Below, in pieces: positions 26,149 to 34,989 of a stretch of 64,000 nucleotides of DNA. Source of the DNA: Cryptosporangium phraense (GTDB taxonomy: Bacteria; Actinomycetota; Actinomycetes; Mycobacteriales; Cryptosporangiaceae); the NCBI RefSeq assembly GCF_006912135.1, contig NZ_VIRS01000011.1, positions 1 through 64,000 of the forward strand, given 5' to 3'. Position numbers and translations under genes: made by a program. How positions within the stretch are numbered: position 1 is the stretch's first letter; each line of letters begins with the position of its first letter. The notes beneath the pieces were generated by a model. It had not been told where the DNA came from and searched no databases. It saw only the letters and a program-made list of their open reading frames with translations.

Positions 26149-27008
26149 GGCTGGTACTCGTACGAGATCGTGTTCCAGACTGATTCGAACCACTGGCGCG
26201 ACGAAGCAACAAACTGTGACCCGTCGGAAGTCTCATCGTCGCTCACGACGTAATGGAATAGCGCTACGTCCTTACCCATCAGGTCGAATATCTGCGTCGA
26301 CTCCCCTTTGATGCTGACCGGCCGCCGTACGACGGGGTAGAAGCCGTAAAAAACTTCTGATTGGTTGATGACGTATAGCTTGAAGAGAGGTGCGGCCTGA
26401 TGTAGTCGGATCTCCACGGAACTAGACTTAATCAATCCTAGTTCGGCCAATTCCGAGACTTGGTCGAAAATACCATCCGCCGCGCGCCGGGTTATTCGCT
26501 CCGCCCGCTGCCGGACTGGTCCGTCGTCACCTCCGTCGGCGTCCGCAGGAAGCGGTCCGGGCGAAGACATGTCGGAAAGTAGAAGACGGACCGCTATCGA
26601 TTCCGGTGTGTGGCGGCCCGCCCGTACCTTATCGAGCGCCTCCGCGATGGCGTCTCGCAAAGTCTCGCCAGAGAACCCCGCAAAGTCGATCGATACGTGC
26701 GATTGTTCGAACGCCGCTTCAATATGCGGACGCAGTTCAACCGCGCGCTGAGTCTGAGCGCGCACGAATGCTCCGCTGCCCTGCCGGGTGATGATCAAAC
26801 GCTCGCTACGCAGAATTTCCAATGCGCGCTTTACCGTCTCTCTGGCGACCTCGTAACGCGCCGCGAGGTCAGGCTGCGACGGTAGCCGATCGCCGGGCCG
26901 CAACTTGCCGGTCAGGATCGCAGCTCGGAGCTGATTGGCGATTTGGACGGACGCCTGCTTCGGATCGTCGGGGTCCAACTGGCCGAGAAAGTCCAGTTCA
27001 CGGGACAT
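26145..27008 (-). CDS. GntR-family regulator of the AICE
   Basis: 287 aa from ATG 27008 (MSRELDFLG); an ATG at 27035 is possible but lies on the operator. Winged helix at about 25-90 (LPSQPDLAARYEVARETVKR, QGSGAFV), then a C-terminal part unlike FadR, HutC or YtrA effector domains. By position it is the counterpart of KorSA-type repressors of AICEs such as pSAM2. It probably represses the divergent transfer/replication operon through the TAGCCA sites between 27023 and 27116. Confidence 0.85.
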   Translation of the reverse strand: MSRELDFLGQLDPDDPKQASVQIANQLRAAILTGKLRPGDRLPSQPDLAARYEVARETVKRALEILRSERLIITRQGSGAFVRAQTQRAVELRPHIEAAFEQSHVSIDFAGFSGETLRDAIAEALDKVRAGRHTPESIAVRLLLSDMSSPGPLPADADGGDDGPVRQRAERITRRAADGIFDQVSELAELGLIKSSSVEIRLHQAAPLFKLYVINQSEVFYGFYPVVRRPVSIKGESTQIFDLMGKDVALFHYVVSDDETSDGSQFVASSRQWFESVWNTISYEYQP

Positions 27009-27022
27009 GCGGCGAGCGTACA

Positions 27023-27116
27023 CATGGCTAGCCATGCAAGCAAAGTTTGGCCATCGGTCTTGACTTGACTAGCCAGGTGCGCATACCTTTGCTCCATCGC
27101 AGCCTGACTAGCCAGG
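27023..27116. promoter_or_regulatory. Operator cluster in the divergent GntR / transfer operon promoter
   Basis: A perfect 14-bp palindrome CATGGCTAGCCATG at 27023-27036 and two identical copies of TGACTAGCCAGG at 27066-27077 and 27105-27116 share the core CTAGCCA. They lie between the GntR gene and the first rightward gene, where a KorSA-type repressor would bind both promoters. Confidence 0.6.
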
Positions 27117-27137
27117 CTGGCCATCTTGGGAGGTCGA

Positions 27138-27386
27138 GTGAAGCGGATGCAGTACTCGCGAGCGACGGACGTTGAGCCCACGTCGGCAGCGCTTCGGGCG
27201 ATCGAGCGGGAGTGGCCGGTCATAGAAGCCGAAATGGATCTGGTGTCAGTCGAGGCTGCGCTGGCCGACATTGACGACCTGTCACAGCTGGACGCTCACC
27301 GCCTGATGGCGGCGCAGAAGCGTGTCGAGACCACGAGGGCTCGATTCGCTGCGGCGGACGGCTTCTACGGGTGGGAGGCGGCCTGA
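27138..27386 (+). CDS. Small AICE protein, DUF6284-like
   Basis: 82 aa from GTG 27138 with GGGAGG 4 nt upstream; ATG 27147 is an alternative. Helical with EREWPVIEAEMDLVSVEAAL and a conserved-looking LDAHRLMAAQKRVET, which recalls the DUF6284 proteins of actinobacterial plasmids. First gene of the rightward operon; the stop overlaps the next ATG by one base. Confidence 0.7.
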   Translation: MKRMQYSRATDVEPTSAALRAIEREWPVIEAEMDLVSVEAALADIDDLSQLDAHRLMAAQKRVETTRARFAAADGFYGWEAA

Positions 27387-27586
27387 TGACGCTCTCCCTC
27401 GCCGTGATTCTGGCCCTGATCGTGGCCGCCCTGATCTTCTTCGGCCGCACCACGATCCTCACCGCGCTGGTCTGCCTCGCCGCGGGCGTCGCTCTGGCGC
27501 CGACGCCGGTCGGGCCGGTGCTGTTGCTGATTCCGCAGGCGATCGCCACGGGCGTCGCCGCCGGCGTCTCGGCGGTGTTCTCATGA
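27386..27586 (+). CDS. Small membrane protein (spread-type)
   Basis: 66 aa, nearly all hydrophobic with two helices (LSLAVILALIVAALIFFG and a second to the C-terminus). Small membrane proteins of this kind in AICEs and Streptomyces plasmids act in intramycelial spread; here that role is inferred from position. Overlaps genes on both sides (TGATG and ATGA junctions). Confidence 0.7.
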   Translation: MTLSLAVILALIVAALIFFGRTTILTALVCLAAGVALAPTPVGPVLLLIPQAIATGVAAGVSAVFS

Positions 27587-28959
27587 CCGCCCCGACTCGG
27601 TCCACCGCCGCGCGCCGCGCCGTGACCGTCGAGCGCAGCGCCGCTGAGCTGGCCGCCGACTTGGCCGCCGAGCGCGACCTGGACACCGTGTGGCGCGAGG
27701 ACACCCGCGCCCGCCGGGCCGGTGCCGTCGAGCACCGCAACGCCCTCGCCGATGTCGAGGAGACCGCCTCCGCGGCCAAACGCGCCCGCCGTGAGCGGGC
27801 CACCGACGCCCGCGAGTCCGAGAAGCTCAACGCCCTGTACCGGCGGGCCACCCGATCGGGGGAGCGCGCCCGGCTTCGTGCCCGGATCCTCGGGTCGGCC
27901 GAGGTCCGCGCCCTGCGGATCGCGAAGGTCCGCACGGTTACTCTCGCGGCCGGTGTGCCGGTGCTGACCGCGTTCGCCGCCTGGTCGACCACCGGTGTCC
28001 AGGCCGGCGTCGTGCGGTTACTCGACGTCGAGAGCGGTTCGGCACCGTGGTGGACCGCGTGGGCCGTCGAGCCTGCCCTGATCGCCGTGGTGGCGCTCAT
28101 CATCATTGGCCGGGCGGTGCTGCGCTCTTCCGGCGGTGACACTGACTGGCGGGCCACGGTCGCGGAGTGGACGGCCCTCGGGTTGTCGCTGGCGCTGAAC
28201 ATCTTCGGCGGCTGGCCCGCCGGCGCCGGATGGGACGGTCTCGGGTCCGCGCTGCCGCACGCGATCGGCCCGGCCGGTGCTGCGGGGACGGCGTTCCTGA
28301 TCGGCCTGTTCGACGGCTACGTGTCCGCGGCCCGCCCGTGGGACGGGGCGCCGCGTCTGGCCGACCTCACCGACGTGAAGCCCGACGTCGAGCCGGTCGA
28401 GGTCGACGCGGAGACCCGTACCGACGTGAAGCCCGACGTCGAGCCGGTCGAGGTCGACGCGGAGACCCGTCGCGTCGCCCCGGGGGGATCCGACGTGATC
28501 GACCCGGCCGCGGTTGAGGTCGTCGCCGCTGCGGCACGCCGGGCCGAGCGGTCGGAGTGGTGGGCGCGGCTGGCCGCGGCCTACGGCGACCAGGTCGCGC
28601 CGGAGGCCGACGTCCACGGGTGGATGCGCGATCTGGCACGGGAGTTCGGGACGGTGCCGAGCTACCGCAAAGCACGGGAGTTCTGGGGCCGCTGCCCCGG
28701 CGCGAAGCGCTACGCCGAGCTCCGCGCGCAGGTGCTCGCCGAGGTCCTCGGACAGTCCGGCGACGACGCCCCGGAGCCGGTGTCACCGGCCCCCGCCGGC
28801 GCCTCCAGTCACACCCCGGAAACCCCGGCCCCGGCTGTGACCGGAGCGGACTCCGACGCGACCACCGACGACGGTTCGGAGCCGCCGCTGGTCGCAGCGC
28901 AGAACGGTCACGACCAGCGCGAACTCCTCCCGGTCTTCTCGTTTCAGTCACGCCCTTGA
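27583..28959 (+). CDS. DUF2637-like membrane protein, spread-type
   Basis: 458 aa from ATG 27583. N-terminal Arg/Glu-rich coiled coil (about 1-115), then about four transmembrane helices (RTVTLAAGVPVLTAFAAWST, PALIAVVALIIIG and others), then an acidic linker with a 17-residue tandem duplication, and a soluble C-terminal helical domain (REFGTVPSYRKAREFWG) resembling a small DNA-binding module. Matches the DUF2637 type of AICE transfer proteins. Translationally coupled to the previous gene. Confidence 0.75.
   Translation: MTAPTRSTAARRAVTVERSAAELAADLAAERDLDTVWREDTRARRAGAVEHRNALADVEETASAAKRARRERATDARESEKLNALYRRATRSGERARLRARILGSAEVRALRIAKVRTVTLAAGVPVLTAFAAWSTTGVQAGVVRLLDVESGSAPWWTAWAVEPALIAVVALIIIGRAVLRSSGGDTDWRATVAEWTALGLSLALNIFGGWPAGAGWDGLGSALPHAIGPAGAAGTAFLIGLFDGYVSAARPWDGAPRLADLTDVKPDVEPVEVDAETRTDVKPDVEPVEVDAETRRVAPGGSDVIDPAAVEVVAAAARRAERSEWWARLAAAYGDQVAPEADVHGWMRDLAREFGTVPSYRKAREFWGRCPGAKRYAELRAQVLAEVLGQSGDDAPEPVSPAPAGASSHTPETPAPAVTGADSDATTDDGSEPPLVAAQNGHDQRELLPVFSFQSRP
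28369..28470. repeat. Perfect 51-bp tandem duplication within the DUF2637-like gene
   Basis: Two identical 51-bp units (28369-28419, 28420-28470) encode the linker T-D-V-K-P-D-V-E-P-V-E-V-D-A-E-T-R twice. Perfect identity points to a recent event. Confidence 0.95.
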
Positions 28960-29060
28960 GCACCTGTTCGGAGGCTCCCGCACCCGGTACCGGCCGGGCG
29001 CCCGCTCACGACGGAGCGGGAGCACGCACCACCCCATCCCCTTACTGCCTGGAGGCATGT

Positions 29061-29789
29061 GTGAGCACCGAAACGAACCCGACTCCCGCCGCCGACAGCG
29101 ACGACGGTTGGAGCTCGGACTGGCTCGACGACCTGACCGGATTCGACGAGGTCACCGACCCGGCTGACGTCGGGCAGGTCGCGACGCCGATCCTGACCAG
29201 TGAGGCGTGCCGGCTGCTCGACGACACCGAGTTCTACGCCGTCGAGGACCTCGGGTCGGAGGGCACCGGCGAGAGCCGCATGGTTCCCCGCACCGACGAA
29301 GAGACCGCGGCCAAGGTCCGGCTCTCGGCGACCTACGCCGCGATCGCCACCGCCGAGGCGGTCGAGGCGCTCGACACCTCGCTGAACCGGCAGACCGACG
29401 TCCTGACCGAGCTCACCCAGCACGCCGTCGGCGGTCTGGTGATCCTCGGCGACGCCGCGCACGCCCAGGCGGCGTTCCTCGCCGAGATCGCCCGCACCGC
29501 GCAGGCGTCCCGCCGCGACGCGATCGACCAGGCGTCCGCCGTGGTCGACGCGGAGTACGCCGACTCGGCGTCCCGGGCCGGGTGCTGGTCGGTCGGCGCG
29601 CTGGTCCTGGCGGTGTGGGCCGCGATCGGCGGTCCGCGCCCGGACTGGTCGTGGCTGCCGCAGAACACCCTGCCGGGCTGGCTCGCCGGCGCGTTCGCGC
29701 TGGTCGGGATCGCGCTGGCCATCGGCGGCGCGGCGATCACCGTCCTGCGCTACGGCGAGGCCCGCTACCGCTGGTCGATCCGCGGCTGA
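29061..29789 (+). CDS. AICE membrane protein of unknown function
   Basis: 242 aa from GTG 29061, with GGAGG 5 nt upstream. Acidic N-terminus, a long amphipathic helix (LSATYAAIATAEAVEALDTS), then two transmembrane helices near the C-terminus (CWSVGALVLAVWAAIGG and GWLAGAFALVGIALAIGG). Topology suggests an inner-membrane component with a cytoplasmic coiled coil, consistent with spread or transfer. Confidence 0.75.
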   Translation: MSTETNPTPAADSDDGWSSDWLDDLTGFDEVTDPADVGQVATPILTSEACRLLDDTEFYAVEDLGSEGTGESRMVPRTDEETAAKVRLSATYAAIATAEAVEALDTSLNRQTDVLTELTQHAVGGLVILGDAAHAQAAFLAEIARTAQASRRDAIDQASAVVDAEYADSASRAGCWSVGALVLAVWAAIGGPRPDWSWLPQNTLPGWLAGAFALVGIALAIGGAAITVLRYGEARYRWSIRG

Positions 29790-29805
29790 CCTATCCGCTG
29801 AGTGC

Positions 29806-29849
29806 GCCGGGACGCGGGCCACGACTACCAATCCCGTCCGCGTCCCGGC
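29806..29849 (+). terminator. Intra-operon hairpin
   Basis: 11-bp stem GCCGGGACGCG/CGCGTCCCGGC with a 22-nt loop between two membrane-protein genes; may attenuate or stabilise the transcript. Confidence 0.45.
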
Positions 29850-29876
29850 TCTCTCACCGAAGGAGAGGAGTCCAGC

Positions 29877-31598
29877 ATGACCTACATCACCGATCCGAGC
29901 GGCCCGGGTGCCGACGGAGATGCGGCCACGGCCACGCCTCCGGAAGCACCCGTCCCGCCCGTGGTCGAACCGGCGCCGGTGGCCGAGCCGCTGGTCTCCG
30001 ATCTGCCGGTCGAGTCCACCCCGGCGGCCGACGCCGAGCCGGCACCGGCCGGGGGATTGCCCGCGTGGCAGACCCTTGCGCTGCTCGGCGGAATCGTGGT
30101 TCTGCTGACCGCCGCGGCGTATGCGGCGTTCGGCGTCAAGGGCGCCGCGGCGCTGGTTATCGTCGCCGTGATCCTCGTTCTGTTCCGGATGCTGGTGCGC
30201 AGCCTGCGGGTCGTCGGCGCGCTGGTCGGCGGCGGTCTGCTCGCCGGTCTCCTGCGCAAACTGCCCCGGCTGAGCGGCCTCGGCGGACGCCGTAACGGCG
30301 CCGGTGGCAGTCCGTCGTCGCGGTTCGGCGGCCGGGGCTTCGGCCGCGGTGCCGGTCGCAGCGTGCGGCACGCCGCGGGACGTTCCGGTGGCGGTCGTTC
30401 CGGCCGGGGTCTCGGCGCAGCGCTCCGTGGTGGCCTCGGACGTCTCGGCGGCCGGGGCGCGGGCCGCGGCTCGGGTACCGGTCGGGGCCGGAGCACCTCG
30501 GGGCGGGGTGGCGGGTTCCCGCCGCGGGCCGGTGGGATGCGCCTCCGGCGGCGCGGCGGCCCCCACGGCGGCGGGTCCGGTGCCGGCGGTGGCCGGGGTC
30601 GGGGCGGACGCGGCACGGGCACCGGCGGTTCGACCGGTAGCGGCGGTGCGTCGCGGCGGGGCCGGGCCGGACGTGCCATGCGGGGTCTGGGGCGCGGCCT
30701 GTGGGCCGGGCCGCGGGCCGCAGGCCGTCTCGCCCGCCGGGCCGGCCAGGCAGCATGGCGCCGAGGCCGGACACTCCCGCGGCGGGCGCTCCGGGCCACG
30801 GGCCGGGGCGTGCGCGGGATGGGCCGCGGTGTGGCCGCCTCGTGGCGGGCCAGCCGGGGCAACGGGCCGCGGGCCGCGTGGCAGGCCGCCCGTGTCGGCG
30901 CCGGCCGCGGGATACGGTCGATCCTGGTCGCGGCCGGTGCGGTGGCCATGACCGGGGTCCGCCGGGTGGGCCGTTTCCTGCGGGAGATGGCCGTCCGGTC
31001 CTGGCGGACGGTCTGGGGTCAGGTAAAGCGTTTCGGGGCCGCGATACGGGACCGGGCACTGCGGATCGGCCGGGCGGCCCGGACGTGGGCGGCGCGGCAG
31101 GTCCGGCGGGCGTGGTCGTGGTCGCGGCGGCTGGTCACCGGATGGGCCGTCGCGTTCTGGGCATGGGTCCGTACCCGGATCCTGCGCCGCCCGGCACGCC
31201 CGGCCACCGCTTCGACCGGCAGCGGCGACCCGGCCGACGACGCCGGGAGCACCTCGACCGGCCCCACCGGGCCGAGCTCTCCCGACCCGGCCGGGAGCAC
31301 CGGACCGGCGCCCGGGACGCCGGCCCCGGCGTCGAACCCGTGGCCCACCCGCGAGACGGCGTACCCGGCCGGAACCCCGGCCGACCTGCCGGAACTCGCG
31401 GCCTACCTCGACGCCGGCGTCGAGCACGCCGACACCGTCGCAGGCCGCGGCGACCGGCTCGACCAGTACGCGAACTCCGACCTGCGGCTGACCCCCCGGC
31501 TGCGGGCCGCGATCGCCGACGCCTCCGACGCCTGCCACCTCGCCGCCGACGCCGTCGGGGCACTCCCGGCCGCACTCCGTACCGACCTCGACGTCTGA
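29877..31598 (+). CDS. Arg/Gly-rich membrane protein with C-terminal DLDV domain
   Basis: 573 aa from ATG 29877; AAGGAGAGGAG lies upstream. Acidic Pro-rich N-terminus, two transmembrane helices (about 62-105), then some 300 residues extremely rich in Gly and Arg, a basic amphipathic stretch (WSWSRRLVTGWAVAFWAWVR), a Ser/Thr/Pro linker and the shared C-terminal domain (residues about 506-573, ELAAYLDAG to TDLDV). The Arg/Gly region could bind DNA or peptidoglycan, as in Spd proteins. First of five proteins carrying this C-terminal domain. Confidence 0.8.
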   Translation: MTYITDPSGPGADGDAATATPPEAPVPPVVEPAPVAEPLVSDLPVESTPAADAEPAPAGGLPAWQTLALLGGIVVLLTAAAYAAFGVKGAAALVIVAVILVLFRMLVRSLRVVGALVGGGLLAGLLRKLPRLSGLGGRRNGAGGSPSSRFGGRGFGRGAGRSVRHAAGRSGGGRSGRGLGAALRGGLGRLGGRGAGRGSGTGRGRSTSGRGGGFPPRAGGMRLRRRGGPHGGGSGAGGGRGRGGRGTGTGGSTGSGGASRRGRAGRAMRGLGRGLWAGPRAAGRLARRAGQAAWRRGRTLPRRALRATGRGVRGMGRGVAASWRASRGNGPRAAWQAARVGAGRGIRSILVAAGAVAMTGVRRVGRFLREMAVRSWRTVWGQVKRFGAAIRDRALRIGRAARTWAARQVRRAWSWSRRLVTGWAVAFWAWVRTRILRRPARPATASTGSGDPADDAGSTSTGPTGPSSPDPAGSTGPAPGTPAPASNPWPTRETAYPAGTPADLPELAAYLDAGVEHADTVAGRGDRLDQYANSDLRLTPRLRAAIADASDACHLAADAVGALPAALRTDLDV

Positions 31599-31620
31599 CC
31601 AGAAAGGAGGGCGCATCCCA

Positions 31621-32379
31621 ATGACGTTCACCCCCGACGACCTCTCCCGCGACGAATGGGACGTCATCAGCCACGCCGCCGCGATGGGCGGATGGCTCAC
31701 CACCGGCTATTTCGAGTCCGAGCGGTGGGCCGAGGGCCAGGATCTCCCCGGCCGACTCCTCGGACCGGTGTTCACGCTGGTCACCGGCGGTGGCCCCGAC
31801 CGGTACGCCCTGACCCCGGCCGGCTGGACGCTCACCGACGAGATGGCCAAACACTCCGCCGGCGCCCCGCGTCACGTCCGCTACGTCTGCCCCGAGTGCG
31901 GCGAGCCGGTCGAACACGTCCCGCCGTATGACGCCGGCACCGGCGCTCTCGCCGGCGGCGACCCGGCCCGGCAGGAGTGGTCGCACCTCGACGGTGAGCC
32001 GCTCTGCCCGGTCGTCACCGACACCGGCTACCAGCCGGCCCTACCCACCCGCATCGACCCGCCATCCACCCCGCCGACCAGCACCACCGCATCGACCAGC
32101 ACCGCCCCGTCCCTGAGCACCACCCTCACGAAGGAGGCCCCCATGACCGCTGAAGAGCCCCAGGACATGCAGGAACTCGCCGCGTACCTCGACACCGGCG
32201 TCGAGGAGGCCGAGGCGCTGTCCGAGCGTGCCCGTCGGCTGGAGGAGATCGCAGACTCCGACCTGCGGCTGACCCCGCGGCTGAAGACGGCGATCTCCGA
32301 GGCCGCCGGTGCCTGCAAGCTCGCCGCCGAGGCCGTCGGCGAGCTGCCCGGCACCCTGCGCTCCGACCTCGACGTCTGA
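31621..32379 (+). CDS. Winged-helix-like protein fused to C-terminal DLDV domain
   Basis: 252 aa. N-terminal 80 residues look like a small winged helix (DEWDVISHAAAMGGWLTTGY, RYALTPAGWTLTDEM), then a CPECGEP zinc-knuckle half, a Ser/Thr-rich linker, and the shared domain (ELAAYLDTG to SDLDV). Within the frame, AAGGAGG at 32131-32137 sits 5 nt before an in-frame ATG at 32143, so a separate 78-aa protein consisting of the shared domain can be made. AAAGGAGG also precedes the main ATG at 31621. Confidence 0.8.
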   Translation: MTFTPDDLSRDEWDVISHAAAMGGWLTTGYFESERWAEGQDLPGRLLGPVFTLVTGGGPDRYALTPAGWTLTDEMAKHSAGAPRHVRYVCPECGEPVEHVPPYDAGTGALAGGDPARQEWSHLDGEPLCPVVTDTGYQPALPTRIDPPSTPPTSTTASTSTAPSLSTTLTKEAPMTAEEPQDMQELAAYLDTGVEEAEALSERARRLEEIADSDLRLTPRLKTAISEAAGACKLAAEAVGELPGTLRSDLDV

Positions 32380-32392
32380 GCGGGGGCGCGCG

Positions 32393-32638
32393 ATGTACGG
32401 CGGCCTGACCGACCACGAGGTACCGACCAGCGTGCAGGAACTCGCGTCGTTCCTCTCCGCCGCGACTGAGGCGGCCGAGGAGCTCTCCGAGGGCTTGGGC
32501 CACCTCGCCACGGAGGGCGGGTTCGGTCTGTTCCCCAAGTTCACGGCCAGCTTGGAGGCCGCCGAGGAGGCGTGCGGTCTGGCCCGTGAAGCGATCGGCG
32601 AGCTGCACAGCGCGCTCCGCGAGGACGTCGACATCTGA
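32393..32638 (+). CDS. Stand-alone protein of the DLDV-domain family
   Basis: 81 aa from ATG 32393, almost entirely the shared C-terminal domain (from ELASFLSAAT) in its most divergent form, ending E-D-V-D-I. The LTPRL signature is replaced by LFPKF. The RBS is weak. Its existence as a separate gene shows the domain folds on its own. Confidence 0.7.
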   Translation: MYGGLTDHEVPTSVQELASFLSAATEAAEELSEGLGHLATEGGFGLFPKFTASLEAAEEACGLAREAIGELHSALREDVDI

Positions 32639-32651
32639 CCCGACCATCCCC

Positions 32652-32693
32652 GGTGACCGGCCCCGCGACCTGCGGGGACCGGGGCCGGTCACC
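32652..32693 (+). terminator. Hairpin upstream of traB
   Basis: 13-bp perfect stem GGTGACCGGCCCC and complement with an inner CCCGC/GCGGG stem possible. Between the small DLDV gene and the TraB gene, so it could limit read-through into traB. Confidence 0.55.
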
Positions 32694-32720
32694 CCGCCCG
32701 GCGGGAGAGGAGACAACACG

Positions 32721-34724
32721 ATGACTAGCAACAAGAACACCGACCCGGCACCGCGCACCGGCCCCTACCTCGACTGGTCGACCGGCTCGGGTGGACCCGG
32801 GTGGACGACCGCCACCGGCACCGTCGCTACCGGGGTGTTCGGTGTCGCCGCAGCGGTCGGCGGGATGGACCCGTGGTGGGCGGTCGCCGCCGGCGGCGTG
32901 CTCGGGGCGGTGTCGGCCGGGGTCGCGTGGATGGACGGCGACCCGGTCCGGGACCGGATGCTTCGGTTGACCAAGTGGGCGTGCGGCGGCGCGTGGATCA
33001 CATGGGCGGCCACCGGGGACGCGTGGCGGCACGGGTGGGCGCCGTGGGTGACCCTCGGCGTCGGCGGCCTCGTGGTCGGCGCGCTCTCGGCGGCGTTCGA
33101 GCGGCGCCGCCCGGCCGGCCCCGCCGACCGGGCACGGGTACAGGCCGCCGCGGTCGCGGGGGCATCGGAGATCGCCGAGGAGTGGCGGACCCGCCTGCGG
33201 GTCGTCTCGAAGATCAGCCTCCCCGCCGGCGCCGTGGCGGTGGCGCTGTGGACCAACGGCTACGGCTACGACGTCCACGCCGACCTCTCCAGCACCCGGC
33301 ACACCTGGCGGACGCTGAAGAAGGATGAGGACGCCCTCGCCGGGAACGCCCGGCTGGCCAACGGCGGCGGGGTCGAGGTCACCGCGGGCGTGCACCGCGG
33401 CGCCACGATCCTGCGCGTCTGTGTGCGGGACGCGATGGCCGAAGAGCGGTTTTACCCGATCAACGACGTCGATCAGGTGCGGTCGATCAACGACCCGATC
33501 AGTTTCGGCCGGCACCGCGACGGCTCCCGCGCCGAAGCCGTCATCCGCTACGCCCGGGTGATCCTGTCCGGCCCGCCGGACGCCGGCAAGTCCAACGAGC
33601 TCCAGGTGCTCAACGCCGAGATCAACCGGTGCGGTGACGCGATCATCCGCATCATCGACCTCTCCGGCGGCTCCCTCGCCTGGCCGTGGGTCCGCCCGTG
33701 GGTCGAGGGCCGCGCGAAAGCCCCCGGCGTGGACTGGGTGGCGCCGGACGCGGAGGAGGCGCAGAAGCTCGCCGAGGACACCCTGTGGGAGTCCAAGCGC
33801 CGCAAGCGCGAACTCCAGTACCTCATCCCCCCGAACGACGACAAAATCCCGGTGTCGGCCGAGGTGCCGGAGATCTTCGTCGTAATCGACGAGGGCGCCG
33901 AGGTCGGCGGCCAGGCCACCTCGGGAGCGGCGAAGAAGACGAAGGCCGCGATCGACGAACTCGCCCGGATCGGCCGGTCGGCCGGGATCAACGTGGTGCG
34001 GTGCGTGCTGCGGCCGACCTCGGACATGACCGGCGGCGCGCAGGTCAAGCGCCTCTCGGGGGTGCGGGTGCTGATGACCAGCCCGGACTCCAAAGACGAG
34101 GGTGCGGCGCTGTTCGGCGGTGGCCGCTACCTCCCCGAGGACGCCCCCTACGCCGGCTGCGGCTGGCTGGCCCGCGAACGCGCCACCGAGGGCCGCCCGT
34201 TCCGCGGGGAGCGGATCACCCCGGCGATCATCGACGCCCTCGCGGTCGCCACCGGCGAGCGGCGGCCGGAGCCGTTCCCGTCGCCGAACTACGCCGGCCG
34301 GTGGGAGCGCATCGGCATCACCCCACCCGGCGCCCCCACCGCGGCGGCACCGGACCCGGCCGCGGGCCGGACGGCGACGGCGACCGCCGAGCGGCCGACC
34401 GGGGAGCGTCCGGAGCGGGACACCGGAGACATCGGCGACCGCCTCGCCGAGCTCCAGCGCCGCCGCGCCGACCGCAAGGCGTTCGACCAGATGGCCGACC
34501 TGTTCAACACGACCGAGGCTCCCGACCCGACGCCCCGGCCGGACTGGCGGACCCGCCTGACCGAACTCCTCCGGGCCGCCGGCGAGGAGGGTCTGAGCGT
34601 CCGCGGCGCGGTCGCCGCGCTCAACGCCGACGGGTTCGAGATCGGTAAAACCGTCGTCCACGAGTGGCTCCAGAAGAACGCCCGCAGCGGCCCGACCGGC
34701 TACACCCTCCCACCCACCACCTAA
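32721..34724 (+). CDS. traB: TraB-type FtsK/SpoIIIE DNA translocase
   Basis: 667 aa conjugative motor that moves double-stranded DNA between cells. From ATG 32721 (GGAGAGGAG upstream): three or four N-terminal transmembrane helices to about residue 135, then the motor domain with Walker A SGPPDAGKSN near 283-292 and Walker B IFVVIDEG near 385-392, and at the C-terminus a winged-helix-like domain (about 610-660, LSVRGAVAALNADGFEIGKT) that in TraB proteins reads the clt locus. Walker A has Pro-Asp-Ala rather than the common Gly-Thr/Ser-Gly. A GGACAC repeat cluster lies immediately downstream. Confidence 0.88.
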   Translation: MTSNKNTDPAPRTGPYLDWSTGSGGPGWTTATGTVATGVFGVAAAVGGMDPWWAVAAGGVLGAVSAGVAWMDGDPVRDRMLRLTKWACGGAWITWAATGDAWRHGWAPWVTLGVGGLVVGALSAAFERRRPAGPADRARVQAAAVAGASEIAEEWRTRLRVVSKISLPAGAVAVALWTNGYGYDVHADLSSTRHTWRTLKKDEDALAGNARLANGGGVEVTAGVHRGATILRVCVRDAMAEERFYPINDVDQVRSINDPISFGRHRDGSRAEAVIRYARVILSGPPDAGKSNELQVLNAEINRCGDAIIRIIDLSGGSLAWPWVRPWVEGRAKAPGVDWVAPDAEEAQKLAEDTLWESKRRKRELQYLIPPNDDKIPVSAEVPEIFVVIDEGAEVGGQATSGAAKKTKAAIDELARIGRSAGINVVRCVLRPTSDMTGGAQVKRLSGVRVLMTSPDSKDEGAALFGGGRYLPEDAPYAGCGWLARERATEGRPFRGERITPAIIDALAVATGERRPEPFPSPNYAGRWERIGITPPGAPTAAAPDPAAGRTATATAERPTGERPERDTGDIGDRLAELQRRRADRKAFDQMADLFNTTEAPDPTPRPDWRTRLTELLRAAGEEGLSVRGAVAALNADGFEIGKTVVHEWLQKNARSGPTGYTLPPTT

Positions 34725-34751
34725 CCCACCGTCACCGACCGCGAGGCCGGG

Positions 34752-34910
34752 TGTCCGCCCGCTGTCCGCCCCGGACAGCACATCCCCGAAACACCGTCTC
34801 AGAGCGCCGTCCGGGGGCTTATTCCTCGGCGGACACGGCGGACGGACACCCGGACGGACAGGGGGCGGACGGACACCTGGACACCCCCGGCGGACACCCC
34901 GACCGGACAC
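34752..34910. repeat. GGACAC repeat cluster, candidate clt locus
   Basis: In the 265-bp gap after traB, GGACAC occurs on the plus strand at 34831, 34844, 34871, 34879, 34892 and 34905, GGACAG at 34773 and 34856, and the inverted TGTCCG at 34752 and 34763. Spacing is mostly 12-15 bp. In Streptomyces plasmids TraB recognises short direct repeats in clt beside traB, so this is the likely transfer locus. Confidence 0.65.
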
Positions 34911-34989
34911 CCGCGACCGACACACAGCGTAACCAGATAGCCCGCCGAATCGCCTGAATCGACCCTTCGCACGGAGAGGCGCTACCGCC

